NCBI RefSeq assembly: GCF_030848805.1
Contig: NC_092364.1
Location: 1,116,001 to 1,180,000, forward strand
DNA length: 64,000 nucleotides
Source: Temnothorax longispinosus
Lineage: Eukaryota > Arthropoda > Insecta > Hymenoptera > Formicidae
Direction of reading: 5' to 3'
Below are positions 1 to 13,577 of the stretch, in pieces (within the stretch, counting starts at the first letter, position 1; each line of letters begins with the position of its first letter). Under the pieces are notes generated by a model that was not told the DNA's origin, did not search any database, and was given only the letters and a program-made list of their open reading frames with translations. A program made the translations under genes and the position numbers.

Positions 1-1200
1 GTAAAATGCAGGGACTTGCATGGTTGCATGCCCGTTTTCTCAATCGAGGAGCTATGGAGGCGTGAGATGATCAACGTTGCTTCATACTTAAGGGTCAAGT
101 CCCACAGTAGATTGTTGCTAATGGCATCGAACTCATTAAGTTTGCTTTTATTCGCTGAATATCAGTAGGTGTAAAAACTACCTTCGAGATACGATGGTAA
201 TTAATAATCTATGGCACGATATCTATCGCCGCGCGGAATATGCGCGAGCAACGTTACATACGTAATTCTCGTTTCTATTGTCCTATATAAAAATAATAAG
301 ACTCTTGAGACTCTTTGTCGTGTCAGATAATGATAAAGTCAATTTCTCAGAGCACCGTTTCGCTTTTTATGAATCTTTTACGAGTTCCGCAATCTTAAAT
401 GCATAATCATCTGAAGAAACGTAGATAACTCGCGGAAGAAAAAACCGGACTGCGAATTATGCGGCTCGAACGAAATGTAACGTGTTGTATACGTTGCAGT
501 ATCTTGTAAGCGTAATTCTTGTCAAACGCAAAAATGGAAGACAAATATACATATACATATATAAGCATATATATATATGCTTATATATTTTACAAGCAAA
601 TTCACTAATTAATGGGGCCTACAATTTCTAAAGTTAAAAAATATTTAGTTTCAAACATAACTTATATTCCAAAATCATCTGTAGAACGCTCGTTGCTCGC
701 ACCGCGAGCTACGTGTTAGTAACTGACGTGTGACTGCCCTATTGTTACGTATATTTATATTTTGTATCGCGGAATGGATGTCAATTAAGTGACTACGAAA
801 GTAATTTTTCTCTTTATAGTACTTGCATACGCATAACTGAATGAAGAAATTCGCGCGCCCTCATTGCATTCCGCGTGTATTTGTCGCAGATATGGCATTA
901 TGATACGGTACAGTTGATTGCTCCCTTCGTTCGTAGTCTGGTTCGCATATAGGGTAATTAATTCTAAACTGATTATTTGACTAATATAAAAGCGGAACAC
1001 TGAGTACGCAAGAACACTTCGTCAGGATCGCATCTCGCGATCGTCGACCGTCGTTATACGATTGAAAATGTAGATACCCGTCAACGGCGTTATATATATT
1101 CCTCAAAATTCTAGGATAACTTATAAAAAACTTTAAAAGAAATTAGAAATCTCAGACATGACACGGCTGTAACAAGTAATATCATGTTGTCGTCCATAAA
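1..1200. other. Intergenic, no gene seen
   Basis: This stretch lies downstream of the transporter gene. It is AT-rich and I see no coding exon, RNA gene or long repeat in it. A short perfect palindrome of alternating purine-pyrimidine sequence lies at about 559-586 (ATAAGCAT core with a TATA centre), which is common in AT-rich insect DNA. The short open frames here show no family resemblance. Confidence 0.6.
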
Positions 1201-1206
1201 TTTATT
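1201..1206 (-). terminator. Candidate polyadenylation signal of the Eaat gene
   Basis: Read on the minus strand, this is a canonical AATAAA hexamer about 235 nt downstream of the transporter stop codon, in an AT-rich context. This would give a short 3' untranslated region. The placement is inferred from the hexamer alone, and other sites further left are possible. Confidence 0.35.
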
Positions 1207-1440
1207 TATATTCTCTTAATCCTAATTTTTAATTTTAATTCATTTACTCGTATATATTCTTAAATCCTCGGATTTGACTCCGACTCTTGCAAGCTCAAGA
1301 AATTATGGCAACATTCCAACGATAAGCCGCGCGATAAGTGTCGATATGTTTGCCGTGGATGATCCGATCCTCCGATCGCGAAGCGGTTTCGTAATCGTCG
1401 GTCGAGGAGACACGGTTTAACGATTAAAGAACGTCCCAGC

Positions 1441-4412
1441 TCATATCGACGTGGTCGCGTGGCAATCGGCTCCGTTTTGCGTTTGCTGCGTGGTGTGCGG
1501 CAATGCCGCGAGCTCGTTCCTGCTAAGATGCTGAACGATCCCCGCGCCGAGTGAGTCACCGATAACGTTCACGGTCGTTCTACATCGATCTCTGCAAATG
1601 CAAACACATCGCGCACATTAAAGATGCTCTTTGTAATCCCGATTGTATCGTAAGCGAGGACTTACAGTAACCAATCGACCGCGATGATTAAGAAGACATC
1701 GTTGGCCGGAAGTCGTACCGTGTCCAACACCATCACCATGGTCACTAGGCCGGCCTGCGGAATTCCAGCCGCACCGATACTGGCGGCGGTCGCCGTGATA
1801 CTAGAAAAAGTATTAGATGCAACAGATAGATCAAATTAGCAATAACGCAAATCTTTCTTCGCGAATAAAAGTACTCACCTTATCGCTACCAGCTGTCCGA
1901 AGGAAAGGGCGACCTTACGCACTTGCGCAATGAAAATGGCAGCTACAGCTTCGTACAAGGCGGTACCGTCCATGTTCACGGTAGCGCCTATTGGCATGAC
2001 GAATCTGCTGACACGCGGATCGATGCCGTTTTTCTCTTCGAGACAGCTGATGGCCAGCGGCAGGGTCGCCGAGCTCGAAGATGTGCCGAAGGCAGTGACG
2101 AGCGCCTCTGCCATGTGCGATATGTAGACATATGGATTCTTCTTTGTAAGAAGGAAGTACATCCCGGGCAGCACTAGGAAGCCATGTATGAGTAAGGCGA
2201 CCAACACGGTCAGAAAATACATCCCAAGCTGGCCGACTATCTCTTCGAGCGATTTCATTTCCGTGATCTTTGAAGCGACCAGGGAGAGCACACCGAGCGG
2301 CGACAGCCTACGTAACATACGGAAATATTCTCGAGATTCTTAATTCGAAGGCGATTTTGAAGGATATTTCAGAAAATTGAAAAGAAAAAAATTGGAAACA
2401 AATTTATAAATAAGTAAAATAGCAGTATGTCAAATCGAAAAGTTCGATAAGACATATAATCAAGATAAATGATAATAAGAATTTAAAAAATTAATAAATC
2501 AAGAGTTGATAAATTTGTAAAATTGATCTATAGTCGAGATGACACGATAGAATTATCATGACAGAATTGCGCGATCACGATGGTTACGTAACGATTATGC
2601 GAGTCTTTCTTGAGAAAATTAATGCGTTTCGAGAAACGGATGTTTATTTGCGAGTCTTACCATATCACCCAGTTGGTGATCAGCATCATAGCGCCGGATA
2701 GCGAGTCGAAGAAGTTCAACAGTGGCTTCGCTTTCGGTCCCATTTTACCGAGGGTGATGCCCAACACCGTCGCGAAGACGACGAGTCCGAGGATGTTGGA
2801 GCCCGAGACTACTTTCTCCTCCAATTCCCATTCATCCATGGGAACTAATAGGCAACATTAATTTAAACGTGATATTTACGGGTAAAAATAACTCAAAAAA
2901 TTGGTCGAAATTTGCTATTTGATTTAATTGAAAATATTCTTCTATCGCTAAAGTGATTATTACCACTGGAATTCTCGGGTAGCTTGGGCTCGGTTCGATG
3001 CTGGGCGATACACGCTTGAACCAAATTTGGCGGAAACATGTTGCGCACTAGGTCCATCAACGTGTCGATAGTGGAAACGTTTTGCGCCGGCCTTTTGCTT
3101 TCCTGTGCGGAACTCCCGACCCCAGGTTGGATCGTCATGACGAGAATTATACCTAAGATCAGAGTTTAACCGACAACTGTTATGCGCTTTCGGCAGTTGG
3201 ATATTTCGCATTTTTGTCATTCGTTTAATCAATCGCGGGGGCAAACGAGCGACGAATAACCTTAGCGGTCGCAATAAAAAATCAGCGAGATAAGTGCGGT
3301 GACACAATGACGAGAAATAGAAACTGTTCAGCTGGCGCGATATAATGCTGCAAAAAAAAAGAAGAGGGAAAAGTGCGATACGTAAGCAAAGAGTTTCAAG
3401 TTATAACCGGTCTAATCTCCGGACTAACGCAATATAAAACGTCATATTTGTCCGACGTTGCAAAATATTGTAAAGCAGCGCGAACTCTCCGCGATAATGT
3501 CGCCGAGTAATCTGCCGCTAATTTGTGTTGTCTGTCGCGTCGTTCGCGCTCGATTCTCCGCTCGGTCGTGCGCGTTAATTAACCGAGATGAGTCACGAGA
3601 ATTCAGGGCTATCAGGCGCATTCCCTCCGCGACCAGATATGTAAATGCCGGCGGGTACTGTTGCGCGGCATCTGCCGCTTGTCGCATCGCGTTTACCGTT
3701 TCTGAGAAATGCATCATTGCCCGCGCGCTGTCGCGACGACGATGCGACGAGACGCCACGATCCCTTGAACGCGATTCGCGCCGCTGATGTGAGCAATCGT
3801 ATCATTTAACCTCGTTATTTAAAACGTTAAACGCATATCCAACTGTACGCGAAAATACGCAATCGTATTTAGCTTTCCGTATTAATTACGCTTATATCTG
3901 GACGGAGGTTTCTTCAGCCTTATCGCTCGGCTTTTATTCTTCGCGATACAAAATAATCTTGAACTCGTCGCGACGAGCTAAATCAGGTTTTTTTTTCACT
4001 GACCTAATATAACCGCGCAGATGGTCGTAGCCATGTAATAGCCGATCGCGCGAGCGCCGATCCTGCCGCTGAGCGACAGATCGAGCGAGCCGATGGCCGA
4101 CACCAGACTCGAGATAATCAACGGCAGGATCAAGCTCTTGAGCATCCGCAGGAACAGATCGCCGAAGTAATTGATGTACATGATCTCGCGGGGCGTCCAT
4201 TTCTCCCGCGTGGTTCGCAATATGATGCCGAGTACCACGCCGCCGACAACGCCGGAGACTGTAAGTATAGTTAGCGCGTTATGGCCCAGACATGATCGCA
4301 CCTTCTGCCCCCTGGTCTGCGGCCTCTTGCTGGGTTCTTGGGGGTAATACGAGCTTCTCTCCTTGATTTTGCCTTGATTCTCCGTCCCCGATAGCGGCGA
4401 CCTGGAACGCAT
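1441..4412 (-). CDS. Eaat1: Excitatory amino acid transporter (SLC1 family, EAAT1-like), complete, 6 coding exons
   Basis: Sodium-coupled glutamate/aspartate transporter of the plasma membrane; in insects such carriers clear glutamate around synapses, often in glia. Coding exons, in transcript order: 4412-4004, 3152-2964, 2844-2661, 2307-1879, 1800-1666, 1591-1441. All borders are GT-AG and phases join to 498 codons plus stop, within the usual EAAT length. Visible hallmarks are RMLKSLILPLIISSLVSA near TM2, RNMFPPNLVQAC, the hairpin-1 serine motif GTSSSSATLP (about residue 335), NMDGTALYEA in TM7 (about 372), ITATAASIGAAGIPQAG in hairpin 2, and DWLLDRCRTT in TM8. The Arg at about 453 is the position that favours acidic substrates in EAATs; neutral-amino-acid ASCTs have another residue there. 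An NSS sequon lies in the extracellular loop. The start ATG is preceded in frame by TAA 21 nt upstream; a non-coding 5' exon further right is likely. The EAAT1 assignment over other insect EAATs is by similarity of the hairpin-2/TM8 region and needs a tree. Confidence 0.93.
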
Positions 4413-5399
4413 TGATAACGTTTTCAGCTTTTACAACTCTTCTCTCTTCACGGAAAAATTCTTTTTCCCTTTGAAAATTCGATCATTTTCACTATGAACG
4501 TTTTATCAGGATAGTGCCTCGTAGATTCATTATTATAAATAACTCACTAATAACGCGTAAATCTTGAAAGATACGAACTTTAATGCCTTTTAAAACTACG
4601 CAAATTGTTTCTATTATATGTATATATTATTTCCTGAGTTTCGAGACGATCTCTCGCGAAAAGATACAGTTATATATAATATAACACCCACATATTTCAT
4701 CTAATTTGAAAGATAGATACTCTGTCTGGCACTCGACGTGTAAACGTGCCGGCTTCGAGATGACTGCTGTAACATACAGCAGCAGATGCTCGAAGAGTTA
4801 ATATTCCTCGCAATAAACGTGACTTTTTCGCATTTTCCATAAACCTTGAAAAACTGATAACAATGACATAAAACTCTTTGTAATGGGTGTCTATTCTTAC
4901 ATGTTGACAGGCAATATAACTATACGTTTAATACGTCGGAAAATTTTTTTGTTTTATGTTACATAGATAATATTTCTTCCAAATTACACCAACAAAATCA
5001 TATAGTAATCTCCGGCGAATTTATAATCACTTACGGGATATTCATAGTTAATTCCAATATCAACCTTAGCGTTAGCTTTGAAAACATAGGATTTTTATTT
5101 CTAAACACGTTTATTTGTGATCGACGTAAGTTAACTAATGAGTCTTTTATTACCTTTTACGTAACGCTTATCTCTTATCGTAATTATCTCATGTAACGTT
5201 GCAAAAATTAAAGCAAAATATAGTTTAATAAATAGCCTTTAAAATTTGCATATCTAGGTTTTACGAAATTTATTTATTGTTATTTTCGTCATGATTATTA
5301 CGATCGTCCGATACAATATTTTCTGTTCTCGCGTCTCGCTCGAAATCGTAAATAAATTTCGCTTACCCTGTTCCGTCAGCGTCCATAATACTCGTACCA

Positions 5400-5598
5400 G
5401 GAATATATAAAACGATTTATAAAATAATCACGAGAGTTTATTCTGCGAAATTAATACCTCATAGCATCGTTGAATATCGCGAAACGAATTACACTTGGAA
5501 TATACAAAACAATTTATAAAATAATCATGAGAATTTAGTCTGCGAAATTAATATCTTAATTATAACATCGCTAAATATCGCGAAACAATTGCATTTGA
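5400..5598. repeat. Two-copy tandem direct repeat, about 97-bp period
   Basis: Two adjacent diverged copies start with GGAATATAyAAAACrATTTA at about 5400 and 5497. Both share the later blocks CTGCGAAATTAATA and AATATCGCGAAAC. It is a local tandem duplication in the presumed 5' region of the transporter gene. No function is evident. Confidence 0.7.
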
Positions 5599-8404
5599 AA
5601 TATTTTCATTTCTGCACTTCTCTCAATTCCCGGACAATCGTACGGTTTATCTCAACAATTAGCACTCTTTTATGGTATGTAGATCTAAGATTAACGCACA
5701 CGGTTTGCACGTTTCCCGATTGTTGGCAGCGGCACTTCACACGACAACGCGTGGCTATAAACAATTCTTCTTAAAACTCAGATTTATCGAACCTGGCACC
5801 TTTCGAGGATTACCGGCCTCTTCCGCAGTTAACTGGGAACTGTTTTAAACCATCGACTATTTCAAGCGACACAAGGTTTCAATCTTCTAATTCTCTGAAG
5901 TGCACATAATGCAATCTCAGCAGCGTCCACGAAGAAACATAGCCAGAAGATAACCGCATAAGAAGCGCGCGCTTTGTCATGCAGAAAAAGAGAGATGCAA
6001 GATATTTCCAATTCGAAATCGGAAAAGTAATACGATTATGCTGATCGATTAGGATTCGATTAAGGCTTGGATAGTAGAAAAATCATCGCTGCCGAGGCGA
6101 ATCGTCTTTATCGCGATACAGTACGTCAGACAATTAAGGAAGTATCGACAGCACCCACGCGCGTTGCACTTACAAAAGACGAGAAATTGCACTGCGAATT
6201 GTCATCGCAGGAACTCTTTTAACATATTGCAAGATAACGAACTGTCGTTCTCCTATTGGAGAACGTCGCTCTTATGTATTTGCGCCAATTAAGAATGTAT
6301 TTTTATTATTACGTTATATTATGTGCTTGCTAATACGAAGCTGTTACGGAATTAACCGGATCAAGCGAATGATAAGCTTTATATATAGTGTCGCGCTTAT
6401 TGCTTTAATTCGACAATATAGTGCAGATGCAGCAAATACACGTGGAAAACAATTAACTTGTCGTCTTAAGATGTAAACGATGCTTTCTCTTTCTTTTTCC
6501 TTTTTTTTTTTATTAAAAACCAACACTTTAAATTGCTAATTTTTATTAGATATCATTTCATACAATATTTTTGAAGAATAAAACGCGATCAACTGGAACA
6601 TGAAGGAATCTGATTATTTATAGACGTCGACGCTACGCTGTGTGGTGTTTCCATGTGGCATAAATAAATACGTCTCGCGTATGCAACCACACGACTTTTG
6701 TAATAACTCAAGTTCTAGCAGTTTTTACGATCCGAGCGATGCGATTAAGTAAAACACAAAATTCGTCCCACGCGGTTATGCGGCGTGACGGCGCGGCGTA
6801 AAGGAACGTATAAGGCAATGGAGGTGAACCGTGAGCCCATTTGCATGAGCAGCTGAAAGGAGAGTTATTAGAACACGAATACGCATGACTTGTCAATGGT
6901 CTATCTTTGTCAATTATCAATTCTTAGGCTTAGGCGAAAACCGTCATTGTAAAATGTCACCGACCCCCGATGGCAAGTATCTCGCACGTGCCGTTCAAAA
7001 ACCGGATAGAGATGCGTATGCCAGCGTGAGTTTTTTTATCCGCGATTGCGTCATCGATCAAGGACACGGGCACGTCTATCTAACGCTCGTTACGAAAGGA
7101 CGGTGTTGCGTCCTAATACCAATGGTCGCCGATGATGTCATCGATGTTAATATAACATCGCCCAATAAATCTCGATTTCGGTTATTTTGTCGGCAGGGAA
7201 TGGATATCAGATTACTCGTGTAACTTAACAAGTGGAACGCTCGGAGGCTGCAGCGTGGACCGGGACGTTGAAAACCCGGGGCGGTCTCCGCCAAGTTCTC
7301 TCGCGAGCGTCTCGAAGATCTTCCGGGTCTACACGAGTCGCGAATGTTATAGGTACGCGCGGCGCGGCGCGGCGCGGCGGCGTGACCGTAAACCGGTGCG
7401 TGACACCGCTCGAGCCCATTCGAACGTCATTTCTCGCGTGGCTCGCGTTAATAACAAGAAGAAGGAGGATCGCAATGTCGAGCGGTGACAAATTCCCAGG
7501 CTAACGAAGCCTTTGGCTACACGGTAACGATGGCGAGCGCGATAGTCGCGCACGCGACGTGGGCGTTCGTCATGGATCGTTTCGCGGATGTTTCCATTAT
7601 TTCCGTCTCTCGTACCGAAGTTCCGGCGCAAACCCGTTGCGCCGAGATGGTAATGTCACGGGGGAGAAGAGGATCGTGACCTACTTCTCTGTTCTTACTG
7701 ACACACTGGCCGGTATTTTTATCTTATCGTCAAGAATTCTCTAAACAGCTCTGTACTTCGACACGACTCTGGTCCGGGATTTTTCCATCAAATTTCGCAA
7801 CGCGAATCGCGATGAATACAGTGAGTGTGAGTTCCCGCGATGAATGAGAATGTCGAGGTAAACGAACGACGGCGACGACGCGACGTATGAGATGAGTTTT
7901 AATTGCGCCAGTTAATTCGTCGATAGCGCGACACAATGCTTGGCGCATAACGTCATTCGCAGATGCTGTATGACACGATTAGCCTCACGCGACCGTTGAA
8001 AAATAATCCGGACATTCCGGACTCGCGGACAGATGGGAAAACATCGTCCCTGAGAATTAATGTCAGGCTACGATGATAGATCCCGGCGCGTTTCCGGCCA
8101 AGTTACTCTATATATAGTTTCGCATTGTACGGTTTTTTTCCGCGGTTTTATATTACGGTTAATCGACAACATTCATGAATTGCACTGAATACCGAGTTAA
8201 AGGGTATCATCTTGCCGCGTGTTCGACGCGCTCGTCTCGAATAACGGTCAATTGGAATCTTTTTCGTTTAACGAGATATATGACGTCGGAAGTAAAAATT
8301 TCACGGCTCTTGAACAAATGCCGCCATACGTATTTCGCGGAAAGCATAAAATCGGCGATCGGCTTGGCAGAGCAACTATCCTTTGCGGCTATCCTACGCT
8401 ATTA

Positions 8405-8548
8405 AAGTAGCCGCAAGCTGGTTAGAATGGATTAGCGCGGAAGAATTAAACGTGGTTAGAAATAAGAATAATAAGTAGCCGCAATTTGTGTGTTAGAAGA
8501 GATCAGCGTGAAAGAGATAATTAAGCATAGTTAGAAACGGGAATAATG
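8405..8548. repeat. Imperfect two-copy direct repeat, about 70 bp
   Basis: Two copies begin with AAGTAGCCGCAA (about 8405 and 8473). They share a spaced GTTAGAA / GTTAGAAA pattern and end in AATAAT. This is a diverged local duplication in non-coding DNA. Confidence 0.5.
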
Positions 8549-10517
8549 CAGACCCCCTCGCGCCGCGCCGCGCCGCGCCGCCTCTCTCACGCTCCAGTTT
8601 TTAATTGCCCCGAATATAAAGCGGAGCGACGAATGGATGAATAAATCAATAGAGCACAGGTATTAATTGGATTCGAGCTGTTGCAGAATGACACGCGGGC
8701 ATCGTGCTAAATACTCAATCCCTCGACGTTGGCTCGGGCTAAAAGTTCCAAAATTATCTTCGGCAAACAACTTGTTGAATACGCGCTTACGTAAGAAGTT
8801 GCACACAGAAGATTTACTATGCTAGATCTCTCCCTTCGTTCCTCTCTCTCTCTCTTTCTCTTGTTTATTTTGAAAAGCCAACGTCATTATTGGACGTAAG
8901 CCTAAAAAGATTTTCTGTACTACTCATAATCTCGTTGATGCTTAATATTTCATTCACGGAAAGGAAGAAGAGACGGAAAGAGATAAGGAAAGATGTAAAG
9001 GTAGAATTTCTTACTTCGTAAATATTTGCTTCGAATTTTGACGTCTCGGTTTTGACTTTTTTGCATAGTCATTAAGTAAAGAACGTGCGCGTCGAAATAA
9101 TGTCTGATTTCAGATGTTGTACGGCCGACGGGTAAAAACTTCCATAAAAACCATGCAGCCTTTTGACTTTTTGTATCTTTACCGCCTGTCCTTCTGTATT
9201 TGAATTGAATAATTAGCACGCAAACTACGGTAACCGGTTTTACGTGGCACGTATTACGCGCGTGCACATTGTAACCGACATCTGTACGGACGATCGGAAG
9301 CTGCAAACCTTTGATGAAAAGCGAAATCATAGGAGGAAAGAATGTCTTAATCTCGCGACGTTAGGAATCTTATATCGAAGCATTCGTTATCCCGAGTCAA
9401 TATGATGAATCGATTATAAGAGTAGGTAATTCTATACGCAAGATCTCTCACGCGATATAAAAATAAACGAAGACGGCACGCGTCTAGTCTGCTAAATCAA
9501 ATTCTAATCGACTGTGGTGATCGCACGAGATAAGAGATACGTTTGCAGTTGTAGCGCTTAACGCGATAGAGGCGGAGCACGTATTTCCTTATCAGCAGTA
9601 AGGATATACGTGTGCAGCTTCTATGTCGCTCACAGTTTCGCATTCGCGATAATACATTTCATTGGCGTATACCCAGCGGATCGTGTCTCAAGCTCGCACT
9701 TCTCATTCAACTATAAGTTTTGTTAATCATACATTTCGTTGTTTTTAAATCTTTCTAAATCTATTCTTAGCCCTCTCCTCTTTTATATTTCTTTTTGTAA
9801 TCGAGCAGCCTACGTCACTAGATTTCAGAATACAATTTGGGCGGTTTACGATTCGCACGAAATTCTTTACAATCTTTTATACCAGGCAACGTAAAAGAGA
9901 AGTGAAAAAGCAAAATGCGTGTGTGTGTGCAGGCCATGCGTATCAGAATGCACGATACGTGACATAAAGCTATAAATAAAATTTTTTTGCCAATTGTGAT
10001 CTGTGTCGTCTAAAAGAGGCACGTCCTCTCGAGACAAGAAGCTCATCGACGGAACGCACCGTCGCGGAAGCTGTATCTCTACGCACATTCTCATTAGAAT
10101 TGGCGATGATTTCTTATGCGCTGCGCGCGCGCGCGCGCGGGCGCAACCGTCTTCTCCTCTCTGTTCCTTATCACAAAGAACGGGCTTAACAATGATTTAA
10201 TGAGCAGCCGTCGAGCACCCGTACCCGCTGTTGCCATTATGGAATTCTGTGCCAATGAATCTCGCTGCCGCTGAATACGATATACGACGGCGGCGTATAA
10301 TGGATCAACTGCATATATACACGCAGGGTGACTTCCATTCACCGCGCGAATACTCGTCGTTGAAATGCGATTTTGCCATTTTTAATAGCGAGTTGCAGTG
10401 ATTAAATTACGTAAAATATCTCGTCTTAATCTTCAGATACATAAATCGAACTATCGACATGCTATTTATATATCAGGCGGTGTAATATGAGATAAACGCG
10501 TATTACGTGTCTTTTTT

Positions 10518-10941
10518 TCTTATAATGTTTATTTTCTAATCGTTGCGATATTTTTTGCTATGACAGTCGCGCAGCGAATGATTAGAAGTTTAAACATATC
10601 GTATCGCGATAAAATATGCGTCAAGTTACGATGATTTTTAATCGCTTTACACGTTTCAGCTTAACTCTAAATTATTGTTCAGTATATAATTAGTACGTCA
10701 TTAACTTCTACTATGACTAGAATGACTAGATCGTAACTCTTCATTTACGATTTAATCACTAAATCGTAAATAAAAAGTTACGACCTCTTCATATTCATGG
10801 TAGAAGTTAATGATATACTAATTTAAAATTTAGCTTAAATACGATTAAATCGTCGTAACTTGCTAACTCGCGCATATTTTATCGCGACTATCGCGTGAGA
10901 CGTAGCAAAAAATATCATGGGAAATAAAATTATAAGAGAGA
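10518..10941. mobile_element. Fold-back (MITE-like) element with long inverted arms
   Basis: The outer arms pair TCTTATAATGTTTATTTTC near 10518 with its complement near 10941. Further in, ATATTTTTTGCTA pairs with TAGCAAAAAATAT, GCGATAAAATATGCG with CGCATATTTTATCGC, and AGTACGTCATTAACTTCTAC with GTAGAAGTTAATGATATACT. A small inner hairpin (TTTACGATTTA / TAAATCGTAAA) lies at the centre. There is no open reading frame for a transposase. The outer boundary is uncertain by some tens of bases and I could not define a target-site duplication. Confidence 0.65.
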
Positions 10942-12131
10942 AAGTGAGAGACATGCGATATCATCACGAGACAAAATTAAAATTGGTCCTCCTATACGTG
11001 TTATTTATTAGCAAAATTAAAATCCATTTAATTAGGCCTAAAAGTCAACATGCAACCTAAATAAACCAATACGAATAATTTATATTTTGCCACGTGTCAA
11101 GTGTGTGCACGCAAAAAGGTGATAATTCTTAGAATTAAAAGTATTAAAAAATGCTATAAAGATAATATACACATAAAAATCTGGAAAAATAACGCTAATC
11201 AACTGCCAAACAATTTGAGAGATTGAAACGTTCATACTTATATTTCAAATATTAAAAAACACATTCGAATGAAATAATATGTGAAAAAACTGTTTTTAAA
11301 GTTGATTTCTTAAAATTGTCTTTATCGAAAATTACGTGACATTTTTTTATAGGTCTAGACTCCAAATTTCGAGGGAAAAAGGGGGGCAACTGGGTCAAGA
11401 GATTCAAATGGCAGAGGGTAAAGTTTATTTGATACACACGTGTCGCATATGGTTATCAGCAGTCTGATGATGATAGCTCATCATAATAAAATGTAAAACA
11501 ATCCAAACAAATGACCGAGCAGTTGCGTCAGAATATAAGAAGGAAAAAATCCGTTTCGAGAATGATATTCGCGTACTGTGTGAGCAAATGCAAACTTGAT
11601 CAAGATATCGCCGTTTATCAATCATCAATCGCGTCGTTTACAAGTCACAGGGGCAATCGTTAAAGCGACGAGAGGAAATAAAAATAGCGACATTTCACGT
11701 GATTGGAGAGATCGTACTTACAGCTCGCTTGCCACTTCCATGATGCGCTTCCTGCGTCCTGTGTGTTCCAATGAGAACCGCGCTCGGCAATCGTTTACAT
11801 AGAGCGTTCACTTCCAGTTAGCCGGAAGCGGCGGGCGTCCCGATGGGGAAGAGAATCGCCGGAGCTGGATCGTCGAGGGGCACTAAGAGCGAATTTGCCT
11901 GCCTCTCTCTCCCCCTCTGTCACTCTCGAGCCGCCGTTTCTTCTCTGAGTGAAACGTCGAGGTGGTGACGCTCGCGGCGCGATTTAAGCCGAGAGGGATG
12001 AGACGCGATGGAGGACGAAGGAAAAAAAATGAGATCGAGGACAGGCGCGCGTGGATGACGGGGATGAAGGATTAGATGCTCCAACGTTGATTAAGAGCTA
12101 AATCCCGACAGGCCTTTTTTTCTCTCTTTCC

Positions 12132-12140
<9 letters not shown>

Positions 12141-12175
<35 letters not shown>
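12141..12175. repeat. (CT)n microsatellite
   Basis: A near-perfect CT dinucleotide run inside a longer pyrimidine tract. It produces spurious Arg-Glu or Ser-Leu open frames on the two strands. Confidence 0.95.
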
Positions 12176-12181
<6 letters not shown>

Positions 12182-13541
12182 TTCTCTCTTCCTTCTTCCG
12201 ACTCGCGTCAGAATTTTCTGACTCGTCGACGCGATTTGGCCGATCGGAAGCTGACGAGCGGCGAGCGGCGTAACGGCGCGCACGAACTGGATGGACACGC
12301 TGGGTATCTCGTTAGCCAGGAGAGGATGTATGCTGATGGGGCTCTCAATCTGTGCCACCTTGGGTGGTACGATTACGCTATGGCGATCTCCCCCTACGAC
12401 GATCTCTTCCTGCCGCTACCGGCTCTAGCCTATCATCGCGATATACTGTTACGAATACGCGCGCGTTGCATGCGGCGGCTACGACCCCATCGGAAGCCAC
12501 CGGCCAGGTCCCTATTGTTTGTCGGCGGTTTGTCCACTCGATTATGACGATCCAGCGGTGTCCGCGGACGGCGGGGGTGATTCTTCTCCCGTTTCGGCTA
12601 CGCTCGACGTGCCCCTCGCTCGGAAAACGAGCCTTCCCTCTCCGTCTACTCTCTCACTCTCTTCTCTCCTTCCTCCTTCGAACGTCACTCCCGTTGTTAA
12701 CCCTTTGACGACACGAGGATGCTACTTCGACAGATAACGACGGAGACAGCCCTTGGAGACGGTGGGAGACACGGAAACGCAATAACCGCGAGTGCTCTTT
12801 GAGATTCGCAAGGACGATATCACGTCGATCGATGAGCAAACAGCCGCCTTTGTTGTTATATCTGCAACAGAACATTAACGATGTACGCTGTGATATTAAT
12901 AGTAGGTACGCTGAATCTTAATATCCCTAATACTTTTTGAAACCCATACCGCAGGATTATTCCCCGCCTATATCGACGTATTTTAGCATTTATTTTTAAC
13001 ACCGCGCCTGTGATCAAACGCATGGATATTAATGAGCAATAATTGCCGATCGTGTTTTTACGTAACGCGCGTCGCGGAACGAGTGCTCTTCGCGAGCGCA
13101 AACAAATCCGCTTGAATACATAATCCGATGTCGTTACTGTTTACTCTTTTCGGCGTAACGCGCCCAGCGGCAGATGTGTTTATCTCGTTAAGCTTTGACA
13201 CTTGTTATCCCGTCAATGGAAGGTACACGTCGTCAAATTTCACGTCTTCCTTTTTACTTTAATTTATCTCCGTATTTAATATCTTAATATTACTTTATAA
13301 AGAATCTCTCCTTCTTCTCCCACCCCGTCTCTTTATTGCTCCCCTCTCTCTCTCTCTTTGAACTCTTCGATCGATGAATTCTAGTCAGCGCAACTGATGC
13401 AACACGTGCGCGGCGTGTAATCTGTTACATAACACGTTACATTTAACGTGAAAGACAAACAGCTGTTGATCCTAGAGGTAGTAAATCAATCGTAACGAAA
13501 ATAGCGCATTTTATCGAATTGTACATCTCTCCCCCTTCTCA

Positions 13542-13544
<3 letters not shown>

Positions 13545-13576
<32 letters not shown>
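13545..13576. repeat. (CT)n microsatellite
   Basis: A perfect CT dinucleotide run in non-coding DNA between the transporter and Atg10. Confidence 0.95.

Positions 13577-13577
<1 letters not shown>

Noticed and set aside
1923..2177. Plus-strand open frames of 84 and 65 codons
   Set aside because: They lie opposite the conserved TM7 exon of the transporter and are shadows of it.
6885..7223. Plus-strand 112-codon open frame
   Set aside because: No family resemblance, and it lies in a CpG-rich stretch with overlapping frames on both strands.
8950..9330. Minus-strand 126-codon open frame
   Set aside because: No recognisable motif, no splice partners and basic composition. A vague RRM-like impression (KFLPVGRTTSEIRHYF) was too weak to call.
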